A stretch of 5,337 nt of DNA from Natrinema soli. Its GTDB lineage: Archaea > Halobacteriota > Halobacteria > Halobacteriales > Natrialbaceae. The notes beneath the pieces are model-generated. The model did not search any database, was not told the origin of the DNA, and saw nothing but the letters and a program-made list of their open reading frames with translations. This document shows positions 1 through 4,721 of this stretch, piece after piece. Location of the stretch: the NCBI RefSeq assembly GCF_028618695.1, contig NZ_JAQIVI010000394.1, forward strand, positions 1-5,337, written 5' to 3'. Made by a program: the position numbers and the translations under genes. Position 1 is the first letter of the stretch. Every line of letters begins with the position of its first letter.

Positions 1-201
1 CGCCTCGAGTTCGGCGGTCGTCGGCTCGGTCGTCACCCCGCCGGGGAGCGAGACGCCGTCGAAGGGAAGCGGTGCACCGATCGCTGGCTCCGCGACGATC
101 GTTTCGATTCGCTCGGTCGCGTCGGCGGCCGCGCCGCGCTCGAGTCCCACTTCGAGTCCCTCGAGTGCGCGTTCGAATCGACCGACAGTGTTGACTGTCA
201 T
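1..201 (-). CDS. Probable LUD-domain (LutC/YkgG-like) protein, N-terminal 67 residues only
   Basis: The minus strand reads without a stop from an ATG at 201-199 to the window edge, starting MTVNTVGRFERALEGLEVG and continuing with an acidic haloarchaeal composition. The segment with AEPAIGAPLPFDGVSLPGG resembles, from memory, the N-terminus of haloarchaeal LUD (DUF162) proteins. In that family LutC-like subunits belong to lactate utilisation complexes. Only about a third of such a protein is present and the diagnostic C-terminal part is outside the window, so the family call is tentative. The coding nature is well supported by C/G third positions. The frame stays open upstream and an in-frame ATG at 255-253 would add 18 residues (beginning MAEKHPVESS). 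I prefer 201 because the MTVNTVGRF start looks like family members and the extra stretch has weak codon bias. I see no convincing TATA box for either start. Confidence 0.55.
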   Translation of the reverse strand, partial: MTVNTVGRFERALEGLEVGLERGAAADATERIETIVAEPAIGAPLPFDGVSLPGGVTTEPTTAELEA

Positions 202-461
202 TAGTTCCCATATCCGGGTGGGCAGTGAAGATTCTACTGGATGTTTCTCTGCCATTTCCGAGCCGATATCGGCGTTCGGCTGTGGCTCGTGATGCCGGAG
301 CCGATCGATACGCGGAGCAGGAGACGGACGACGGCACCGGTCGTCGCTTCGACACGACGACCGACACGCCGGATCGAATCGGCGACGATGCGTCCGATCG
401 CCCGGCAGGGTTGTCTCTCTGACCGATGCGGGCTCCGGAAAATACGGAATGTGAGACGTCG
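202..461. other. Intergenic stretch without a recognisable gene
   Basis: All open frames here are short, arginine-rich or lack a credible start. A minus frame directly following the stop at 462-464 stays open to a TAG at 234-236 and reads as an amphipathic, arginine-rich peptide, but it has no ATG or GTG start and resembles nothing I know. Together with the pseudogene next to it, this looks like a decaying region. Confidence 0.5.
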
Positions 462-662
462 TTACTCCGAGACCGTCAGTTCGCCGTAATCGAACTCCTC
501 GTGGGCCTGAACCATCCCCTCGACGACTGGATCCGCCTCGGCCTCCGCGTCGGCGTCGACCTGGTCGAACACCTCCTCGAGGGCGTCGACGAGTTACTGT
601 TCGGTGTAGTACGCGCGCTTCAGGCCGTCTACGAAGAGGTCTTCGGTCGAGTCTCCGGTCAC
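462..662 (-). pseudogene. Remnant of a DUF892 / YciF-like ferritin-like protein
   Basis: Read on the minus strand from a GTG at 662-660, the frame gives VTGDSTEDLFVDGLKRAYYTEQ, then a TAA at 596-594, then LVDALEEVFDQV, an acidic stretch, and VVEGMVQAHEEFDYGELTVSE, ending at TAA 464-462. The block EDLFVDGLK-YYTEQ-LVDALE is the typical first helix of the DUF892 (YciE/YciF) ferritin-like family, whose members are usually about 160-170 residues. Here only about 65 residues remain. Family-like pieces from the start, from the middle (EEVFDQV to AHEEF) and from the C-terminal end (FDYGEL) appear joined in one frame. This suggests two in-frame deletions plus a nonsense change, probably CAA or GAA to TAA. 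The four-helix bundle and its metal ligands cannot form. The frame is preceded by a TAG at 689-687. The family call rests on memory of the motif, not on a search. Confidence 0.68.
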
Positions 663-719
663 AAATACTCGTGTGAGTGGACAGCGCTAATTTCCATACG
701 CGAGTAGCTTGCATCTGAG

Positions 720-758
720 ACGGACGATATCGACTCCCAACAAAACTGAATCGTCCGT
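720..758 (-). terminator. Inverted repeat with T-run after the GMP synthase subunit gene
   Basis: ACGGACGAT at 720-728 and ATCGTCCGT at 750-758 are a perfect 9-bp inverted repeat with a 21-base loop. It lies 5 bases past the stop of the minus-strand gene. On that strand the loop contains GTTTTGTT. Archaeal termination is mainly driven by T-runs, so the T4 is the likelier signal. The stem may act as a transcript end structure or as a protein site. Confidence 0.4.
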
Positions 759-763
759 AGCGC

Positions 764-1318
764 TTACTGCGATTCGCAGATCGCCAGGAAGTTCTCGAAG
801 ATCTCGTCGCCCTCCTCGGTGTGGGCGACTTCGGGGTGCCACTGGACGCCGTAGAGATCGCGGTCGGTATCGCTCATGGCCTCGACGTCGCAGACGTCGC
901 TTTTCGCCGTCAGCTCGAAGCCCTCGGGCAGTTCCGTGACCTCGTCGGCGTGGCTCGCCCAGACGCGAGTCTCGGGATGCAGGGTGCCGGTCAGCGGGTC
1001 CTCGGCGTCGACGATGTCGACATTGACGTCGGCGTACCCGCCGTACTCGCCGCCCCCGACGCGACCGTCGAGTTCCGCCGCGATCAGTTGCATTCCCAGG
1101 CAGATACCGAGGACGGGTATGTCCGCTTCGAGGTATTCGGCGGACCGTCCGATCCGATCCATATCCGGACCGCCCGAGAGGACGACGCCGTCGGCGTCGA
1201 CGTCCGCGGGTGGCGTGTCGTTGTCGATCAACTCCGTGTCGACGCCGAGGTCGCGAAGCGCCCGGCGCTCGAGGTGGGTGAACTGTCCATGGTTGTCCAC
1301 CACGACGATAGTCGTCAT
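764..1318 (-). CDS. guaA: GMP synthase, glutamine amidotransferase (glutaminase) subunit A
   Basis: This 184-aa protein is a class I (triad) glutamine amidotransferase of the GuaA N-terminal type. It hydrolyses glutamine and passes ammonia to the separate ATP-pyrophosphatase subunit, which aminates XMP to GMP in the cytoplasm. In archaea the two halves are often separate genes, and no ATP-pyrophosphatase gene is visible here. The start MTTIVVVDNHGQF is followed by an oxyanion-loop segment VVLSGGPDMDR near residues 46-55. The nucleophile elbow LGICLGMQ carries Cys73, and YGVQWHPEV carries His161 and Glu163, so the triad is intact. Length matches the stand-alone family. I chose the ATG at 1318 rather than one 21 bases upstream (1339, MIRYEHP) because the family starts at MTTIVVVDN and a TATA-like box lies 26-31 bases before 1318. 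The neighbouring genes on the other side are transcribed divergently. Confidence 0.95.
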   Translation of the reverse strand: MTTIVVVDNHGQFTHLERRALRDLGVDTELIDNDTPPADVDADGVVLSGGPDMDRIGRSAEYLEADIPVLGICLGMQLIAAELDGRVGGGEYGGYADVNVDIVDAEDPLTGTLHPETRVWASHADEVTELPEGFELTAKSDVCDVEAMSDTDRDLYGVQWHPEVAHTEEGDEIFENFLAICESQ

Positions 1319-1343
1319 TGGATGTTCGTAGCGGATCACCGGG

Positions 1344-1349
1344 TAAAAA
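1344..1349 (-). promoter_or_regulatory. TATA-like box of the GMP synthase subunit gene
   Basis: On the minus strand the sequence is GTTTTTACCC, with TTTTTA at 1349-1344. It lies 26-31 bases upstream of the ATG at 1318, the usual spacing for a leaderless haloarchaeal transcript. Confidence 0.6.
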
Positions 1350-1435
1350 CGGTCCGAAACGCGCCCTCGAGTCGACCGATACCCGCGATCGAGCGCCGGC
1401 GAACGGAAAAAGAACGACCCACTCGAGGCGCGGGC

Positions 1436-1442
1436 TTTTGAA
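1436..1442 (+). promoter_or_regulatory. TATA-like box of the zinc-ribbon gene
   Basis: TTTTGAA sits in a GC-rich surround (GGGCTTTTGAACC), 29-35 bases before the ATG at 1471. This would give a leader of only a few bases. The match is weaker than the other boxes in the window. Confidence 0.4.
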
Positions 1443-1470
1443 CCATCGCTCCAATCCCGTCGTCAAACCA

Positions 1471-1692
1471 ATGGATCGGCCGAGCGCGGACGCTGGCGAT
1501 ATGCGGTGGGGATGGCGCTGTCCGCTGTGCGAGACGGACGCATCGGTGACGAGAGACCCCCACTCGGAGACCTTCCGCTGGGAGTGCGACGACGATGATT
1601 GCGAGGCGACCGGCTTCGGGTTCACCTCGCGGCGCAGAGCGAGGCTCGCGTTGCGGGAGTACCGCGAGCGATACGAGAACATCTACCGGTAG
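1471..1692 (+). CDS. Small zinc-ribbon-like protein of unknown function (73 aa)
   Basis: The protein starts MDRPSADAGDMRWGWRCPLC. It has four cysteines as two pairs, Cys17-x2-Cys20 and Cys39-x4-Cys44, with 18 residues between the pairs. That arrangement can bind one zinc ion. The C-terminal third (residues 53-73) is an arginine-rich, probably helical tail ending YRERYENIYR, which could contact nucleic acid. Haloarchaea encode many such tiny CxxC proteins, a few with roles in motility, biofilm or stress, but I cannot assign this one. A second in-frame ATG at codon 11 would leave the zinc site intact. The first is preferred because of the TATA-like box at about -30. The gene is divergent from the GMP synthase subunit gene. 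A short CCCGG-TTG-CCGGG hairpin at 1697-1709 follows the stop. Confidence 0.75.
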   Translation: MDRPSADAGDMRWGWRCPLCETDASVTRDPHSETFRWECDDDDCEATGFGFTSRRRARLALREYRERYENIYR

Positions 1693-1778
1693 TCGGCCCG
1701 GTTGCCGGGACGCTCACGGCCGGTCTCGAGTGGGCTCTCGAGTCGCTGGTCGGCCGCGGGAGCCGGTGTTCCGGTACG

Positions 1779-1784
1779 TTTAAG
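1779..1784 (+). promoter_or_regulatory. TATA-like box of the small membrane protein gene
   Basis: TTTAAG in the context TACGTTTAAGCG lies 25-30 bases upstream of the ATG at 1809. This is the canonical spacing for a leaderless start, and it decides the start of a very short gene. Confidence 0.6.
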
Positions 1785-1808
1785 CGTTCGTCACCGGATG
1801 GCAAGCAC

Positions 1809-1946
1809 ATGGCAGTCGATCTCGGCGAATTCGATCATCCGGCGTGGCTCACCGCGGCGGGAACGGGCATCGGGTACGCACTGATCCTCGCGGTGCTGAC
1901 GCTGGCGCTATTCATCGTGCCGTGGCTCGTCTTTTCGGTCCTGTAA
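1809..1946 (+). CDS. Single-pass small membrane protein (45 aa), unknown function
   Basis: The frame starts MAVDLGEFDHPAWLTAAG and is followed by one strongly hydrophobic segment from about residue 20 to the last residue (rich in L, I, V, A, F, with PW near residues 38-39). It ends in VFSVL and a TAA. An acidic N-terminus before the helix suggests the N-terminus may face outside, but topology is a guess. The frame is also open upstream of 1809. The TATA-like box 25-30 bases before this ATG and the abrupt change to a sensible amino-acid composition support starting here. It is 116 bases past the zinc-ribbon gene on the same strand and has its own promoter. I do not recognise a named family. 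Small conserved membrane proteins of this form are common in haloarchaea. Confidence 0.65.
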   Translation: MAVDLGEFDHPAWLTAAGTGIGYALILAVLTLALFIVPWLVFSVL

Positions 1947-2049
1947 CGGCGAGATGGTGTACTGGCGGCTGCTTTGACATCACCGTCGCTCCTCATCGTG
2001 ACGTATCTACCCCGATTAGTGCAGGCGAAGGAGTTACCGCTGCCAGCAT

Positions 2050-2378
2050 CCGCGAGCGAAGCGAGCGGTTTGCGACGAGAGAGCATCGCTCTCTCGGCAT
2101 CACGAAAGCGCGCTGAGCGCCTTTCGAACGACACCGCCGGAGCGGGCGAAGCCCGCGAAGGCGGCCTTTGTAGCGTAGATTTTTGCGCCAGCGCGGGACC
2201 GCCGGTCCCGCGTGCCATGCGAACGGGCGCTATGCGCCCGTGAGCAGACGAGCGGTTCCGAACGAAGTCGTTCGAAAGACGCTTTGCGTCTTTCGTGATC
2301 TTCAAAAGAGCGCTTTGCGCTCTTTTGGACCTCGCCGAGCTTTGCTCGGCTCAGTGACGAGAGATCGAAGGTCTCTCG
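2050..2378. repeat. Tandem array of about eleven distinct triloop hairpins
   Basis: Stems and loops (plus strand) are: 2050-2068 (CCGC, G/A mismatches, GC, loop GAA); 2076-2096 (9 bp, loop ATC); 2103-2126 (10 bp with a bulged C2109, loop TGA); 2134-2164 (CCGCC, purine internal loop, GCGGGC, loop GAA); 2192-2212 (9 bp, loop GCC); 2223-2241 (8 bp, loop TAT); 2259-2274 (6 bp, loop AAGT); 2273-2295 (10 bp, loop TTT); 2303-2327 (11 bp, loop TTT); 2334-2350 (7 bp, loop TTT); 2358-2378 (9 bp with one G-T, loop GAA). Ten of eleven have a three-base loop closed by a C-G pair, and eight have the core GC-NNN-GC. Stem sequences are different from one another. Gaps are often 6-7 bases, with a 27-base gap at 2165-2191. 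It could be a multi-hairpin RNA, a single-stranded-DNA structure, or debris of repeated palindrome formation. No function is assigned. Confidence 0.85.
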
Positions 2379-2467
2379 AACCATGAGGAACCGAGGCGGA
2401 AAAAGGTACGTAGGCGAACACAGTGAGCGAGAACCGCGGATTATGCGATCAGTGTGTAAATCGTTTT

Positions 2468-2486
2468 AGTGACTACGATAGTCACT
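2468..2486. repeat. Perfect 8-bp palindrome with CGA loop next to a TTTTAG box
   Basis: AGTGACTA at 2468-2475 pairs perfectly with TAGTCACT at 2479-2486. TTTTAG at 2464-2469 touches its left edge. It is less GC-rich than the array and lacks the GC-NNN-GC core. It could be a dimeric regulator's operator, or part of the 3' end of the minus-strand gene. No gene starts in range on the plus strand. Confidence 0.5.
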
Positions 2487-2493
2487 GTCTGGC

Positions 2494-2499
2494 AAAAAA
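2494..2499 (-). terminator. T-run likely ending the winged-helix transcript
   Basis: Six A on the plus strand give T6 on the minus strand, 84 bases beyond the TAG of the winged-helix gene. Oligo-T is the main terminator signal in archaea. The palindrome at 2468-2486 follows it in the direction of transcription. Confidence 0.4.
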
Positions 2500-2561
2500 C
2501 GGCGGGAAACGGTGTCGTTCGTCGGCGATGCACCGGCTGGTGGCCGCGGGGTCGGGCGACG

Positions 2562-2578
2562 GCGTCCGAATCGGACGC
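2562..2578 (-). repeat. 7-bp hairpin immediately after the winged-helix gene stop
   Basis: GCGTCCG at 2562-2568 pairs with CGGACGC at 2572-2578 around a three-base loop. It begins 4 bases after the stop codon of the minus-strand gene. It may stabilise the mRNA 3' end or assist termination. Confidence 0.45.
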
Positions 2579-2582
2579 GAGA

Positions 2583-2888
2583 CTAGCCTTCGATCTCTGC
2601 GACGTCTTCGATCTTCATGCCGTCGAGCTTCTCGACGATTTCGTCGAGTTTGCCGTCGAGTTCGTCGACGAACTCGACGGTGCGCTCGGTCTTGATCGCT
2701 CCCTGACTCGAGGGCTCGATCAGGTTCTCCTCCTCGAGGACTCGAAGCGAGTAGCGGACTTTGTGGTGGGGGTATCCCGTCTCGTTCGACATCTTGACGA
2801 TCCCGATCGGTTCGTTCTCGATGACCATCTTCAGGACCTGCAGATGACGTTCCAACATATCGACTTCCTTCTCAAGTCGGTCTATCAT
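2583..2888 (-). CDS. Small winged-helix transcriptional regulator (101 aa)
   Basis: The protein starts MIDRLEKEVDMLERHLQVLK. Residues 1-22 show heptad-like leucines and look like a short dimerising helix. Residues 24-66 form a winged helix-turn-helix. The turn is at IGIVKMSNETGYPHHKVR, the recognition helix runs about 40-53 (PHHKVRYSLRVLEEENL), and the wing is around IEPSSQGAIKTER. Residues 70-90 are again amphipathic and acidic. The family appears to be the conserved archaeal predicted regulators of about 100 residues (COG3432-like, from memory). Target genes are unknown. The ATG at 2888 is chosen because a strong TATA box lies 27-34 bases upstream; an ATG a few bases further up is out of frame. 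Transcription runs toward the hairpin array, with a hairpin and a T-run after the stop. Confidence 0.8.
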   Translation of the reverse strand: MIDRLEKEVDMLERHLQVLKMVIENEPIGIVKMSNETGYPHHKVRYSLRVLEEENLIEPSSQGAIKTERTVEFVDELDGKLDEIVEKLDGMKIEDVAEIEG

Positions 2889-2914
2889 GGCATTTGTTAA
2901 CTTGTCTTTGGACC

Positions 2915-2922
2915 TTTTAAAA
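2915..2922 (-). promoter_or_regulatory. TATA box of the winged-helix gene
   Basis: TTTTAAAA is flanked by GGACC and GTTCC and lies 27-34 bases before the ATG at 2888. It is palindromic and could in principle fire both ways, but no ATG occurs on the plus strand between here and purA. Purine-rich GGGGAAC directly upstream on the minus strand may serve as the BRE. Confidence 0.65.
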
Positions 2923-3171
2923 GTTCCCCTCGAGAACCGGAACGTCCACTCTCAACTAGGTGTTTGTTTCTGTGTGTAGTTAACGCTTCCGGTGACGCCG
3001 GCGCTCTGGTCGAGGTTGGAAACGCCCGCAAGCGAGTCACCCGAATCAGTCGCTTCCGGTGGGGCCTCGAGTTACAGGCCCGAGACCTGCTGGGAAACGC
3101 GTTTGCGCGGACGCTGTCGCTCGAGTGGGGGGTCGCGACCCTCGGTAGAGCCACCCGCATACCGTAATCTG

Positions 3172-3176
3172 TTTAT
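3172..3176 (+). promoter_or_regulatory. TATA-like box of purA
   Basis: TTTAT in CTGTTTATCGG lies 27-31 bases upstream of the purA ATG at 3203. This spacing predicts a leaderless mRNA. No Shine-Dalgarno sequence is seen before the start. Confidence 0.6.
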
Positions 3177-3202
3177 CGGCCCAGCAAGAACCCGCCGCTG
3201 TT

Positions 3203-4567
3203 ATGACCGTCACTATCGTCGGGTCGCAACTCGGCGACGAAGGCAAAGGTGGGGTCGTCGACCTCTACGGCGACGCCGCCGACGTCGTCGCCCGGTATCA
3301 GGGCGGCGACAACGCTGGGCACACCGTCGTTCACGACGGAACGAAGTATAAACTGTCGCTCGTACCGTCGGGAGCCGTTCGAGGGAAAATCGGCGTCCTC
3401 GGCAACGGCTGCGTCGTCAACCCCGAGACGCTGTTCGACGAGATCGACACGCTGCGAGAGCGCGGTCTCGAACCGGACGTCCGGGTCGCCGAGCGCGCCC
3501 ACGTTATCCTCCCCTATCACCGCGCGCTCGACGGCATCGAGGAAGCGGAGAAGGAAGATCTCGCCGCCGGGACGACCAAACGCGGCATCGGCCCGACCTA
3601 CGAGGACAAGGCCGGCCGCCGCGGCGTTCGGATCGGCGATCTGCTCGACCCCGACGTGCTCCGCGAGCGCCTCGAGTACGTCGTCCCTCAGAAGAAAGCC
3701 CTCGCAGAGGAGGTCTTCGAGAAGGAGACTGGCGAGGAGTTCGACATCGACCACCTCTACGAGACCTACCGGGAGTACGGCGAGCGCCTCGCCGACGAGG
3801 AGATGACCGTCGACTGCGGGACCTTCCTGCAGGAGCGGGTCGACATCGGCGAGAGCGTCATGCTCGAGGGTGCGCAGGGCACCTCCCTCGATATCGACCA
3901 CGGGGTTTACCCCTACGTCACCTCCTCAAATCCGACCGCGGGCGGCGCGACCGTCGGCACCGGCCTCGGCCCGACCGTCATCGGCGACGGGGAAGTCATC
4001 GGCATCGTCAAGGCCTACCTCTCCCGAGTCGGGACCGGCCCGCTGCCGACCGAACTCGGCGGCGTCGAGGACCAGACGCCGGACTATCACGGCGATGTGG
4101 ACGCGGCCGCGGACGAGGAGGAACTCGCGACGTACATCCGCGACGAGGGTGGGGAGTACGGCACCGTAACCGGCCGCCCGCGGCGGGTCGGCTGGCTCGA
4201 CATGCCGATGCTTCGCCACGCGGCCCGCGCGAACGGATTCACCGGACTCGCGGTCAACCACATCGACGTGCTCGCGGGCCTCGAGACGGTCGAGGTCGGC
4301 CACAGCTACGAGTTCGACGGCGAGGAAATCTTCACGATGCCGCCGACGACCGAACAGTGGGCGCGCTGTGAAGCCACGTTCGAATCGTTCGACGGCTGGC
4401 CCGAAGTCGACTGGGCCGCGGTCGCCGCCGAGGGCTACGAGGCCATCCCCGAGAACGCGCAGACCTACCTCGAGTATATCGCCGACGAACTCGACACGCC
4501 GGTCTACGCCGTCGGCGTCGGTCCCGGCCGCGAGGAAACCATCGTCGTCGAGAACCCGTACGAGTAG
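3203..4567 (+). CDS. purA: Adenylosuccinate synthetase
   Basis: PurA condenses IMP and aspartate with GTP hydrolysis to give adenylosuccinate, the first committed step from IMP to AMP, in the cytoplasm. The 454-aa product has the family order of motifs. It begins with the N-terminal phosphate loop IVGSQLGDEGKGGVVDLY, carrying catalytic Asp12 and Lys15. NAGHTVV carries the catalytic His40. TTKRGIGPTYEDKAGRRG lies at about 124-141 and the IMP-binding EGAQGTSLDIDHGVYPYVT at about 222-240. Then come AYLSRVGTGPLPTEL and the aspartate/IMP loop TGRPRRVGW at 323-331. It ends in the GPGREETIVVENPYE tail. Length is slightly above bacterial enzymes (about 430). At 352-355 the guanine-recognition segment, usually TKLD or TKID, reads NHID; the Asp is kept but the Lys is not. 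The TATA-like box and family alignment fix the start at 3203. The T-rich GGTTTCTTCTATC just after the stop may end transcription. Confidence 0.97.
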   Translation: MTVTIVGSQLGDEGKGGVVDLYGDAADVVARYQGGDNAGHTVVHDGTKYKLSLVPSGAVRGKIGVLGNGCVVNPETLFDEIDTLRERGLEPDVRVAERAHVILPYHRALDGIEEAEKEDLAAGTTKRGIGPTYEDKAGRRGVRIGDLLDPDVLRERLEYVVPQKKALAEEVFEKETGEEFDIDHLYETYREYGERLADEEMTVDCGTFLQERVDIGESVMLEGAQGTSLDIDHGVYPYVTSSNPTAGGATVGTGLGPTVIGDGEVIGIVKAYLSRVGTGPLPTELGGVEDQTPDYHGDVDAAADEEELATYIRDEGGEYGTVTGRPRRVGWLDMPMLRHAARANGFTGLAVNHIDVLAGLETVEVGHSYEFDGEEIFTMPPTTEQWARCEATFESFDGWPEVDWAAVAAEGYEAIPENAQTYLEYIADELDTPVYAVGVGPGREETIVVENPYE

Positions 4568-4577
4568 CGCGACGGTC

Positions 4578-4585
4578 GGTTTCTT
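4578..4585 (+). terminator. Pyrimidine-rich tract after purA
   Basis: TTTCTTCT lies 11 bases past the purA stop. It is an interrupted T-run with no stem, a modest candidate for an archaeal terminator. Confidence 0.25.
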
Positions 4586-4692
4586 CTATCACCGTCAGTT
4601 CCGCCGATCGGACTGCGAGCAGAACGCTCGATTCGTCATCCACTCACCACCGCCCGGTCGACCGTCCGCTCGCGAGCGACGTTCCCGAAACC

Positions 4693-4697
4693 TTTTG
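4693..4697 (+). promoter_or_regulatory. TATA-like box of the Trm112-family gene
   Basis: TTTTG, preceded by CGAAACC (a plausible BRE), lies 25-29 bases upstream of the ATG at 4722. It suggests a leaderless transcript independent of purA. Confidence 0.45.
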
Positions 4698-4721
4698 CTG
4701 GAGGCGACGAGCCTACGTAGT

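Larger units (their letters stand above)
1947..2582. other. Convergent intergenic region (636 bases) filled by hairpins
   Basis: It lies between the 3' end of the small membrane protein gene (plus) and the 3' end of the winged-helix gene (minus). No frame here looks coding: candidates cross the hairpins and read as arginine- and serine-rich junk. The first 100 bases are plain. Positions 2050-2378 form the hairpin array. Two further small palindromes lie at 2468-2486 and 2562-2578. Short homopolymer runs are at 2180-2184 (T5), 2400-2404 (A5) and 2494-2499 (A6). Confidence 0.8.
2889..3202. other. Intergenic region between the winged-helix gene and purA
   Basis: It holds the winged-helix promoter at its left and the purA promoter at its right. 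In between, a plus frame ending at TAA 3167 has reasonable GC-rich third positions and a protein-like composition. However, it offers only a TTG at 2964 as start and has no ATG, so I leave it uncalled. Confidence 0.55.

Noticed and set aside
426..707. 93-codon plus-strand open frame
   Set aside because: It is antisense to the DUF892 remnant, whose minus-strand reading gives recognisable family motifs.
821..1441. 206-codon plus-strand open frame antisense to the GMP synthase subunit
   Set aside because: The opposite strand carries all catalytic motifs of a known enzyme, so this is its mirror frame.
687..1682. 331-codon minus-strand open frame
   Set aside because: It reads as arginine-, histidine- and serine-rich low-complexity sequence. 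It runs over the GMP synthase subunit gene in another frame and antisense to the zinc-ribbon gene. This is typical of GC-rich shadow frames.
2050..2378. CRISPR array or tRNA cluster as explanation for the repeated structure
   Set aside because: There is no recurring repeat with unique spacers of constant length, and no cloverleaf with TTCGA-type T-arm and acceptor pairing. Each hairpin has its own stem sequence.
1947..2582. Insertion sequence or MITE
   Set aside because: I found no terminal inverted repeats, no target-site duplication and no transposase fragment at the edges of this region by eye.
2964..3167. 67-codon plus-strand frame with fairly good codon bias upstream of purA
   Set aside because: It has only a TTG start, no ATG or GTG, no promoter at the right distance and no recognisable family. 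It could be a decayed fragment.
3173..3901. 242-codon minus-strand open frame with a plausible composition
   Set aside because: It is antisense to the conserved N-terminal half of purA, and its valine/aspartate-rich look follows from the complement of purA codons.
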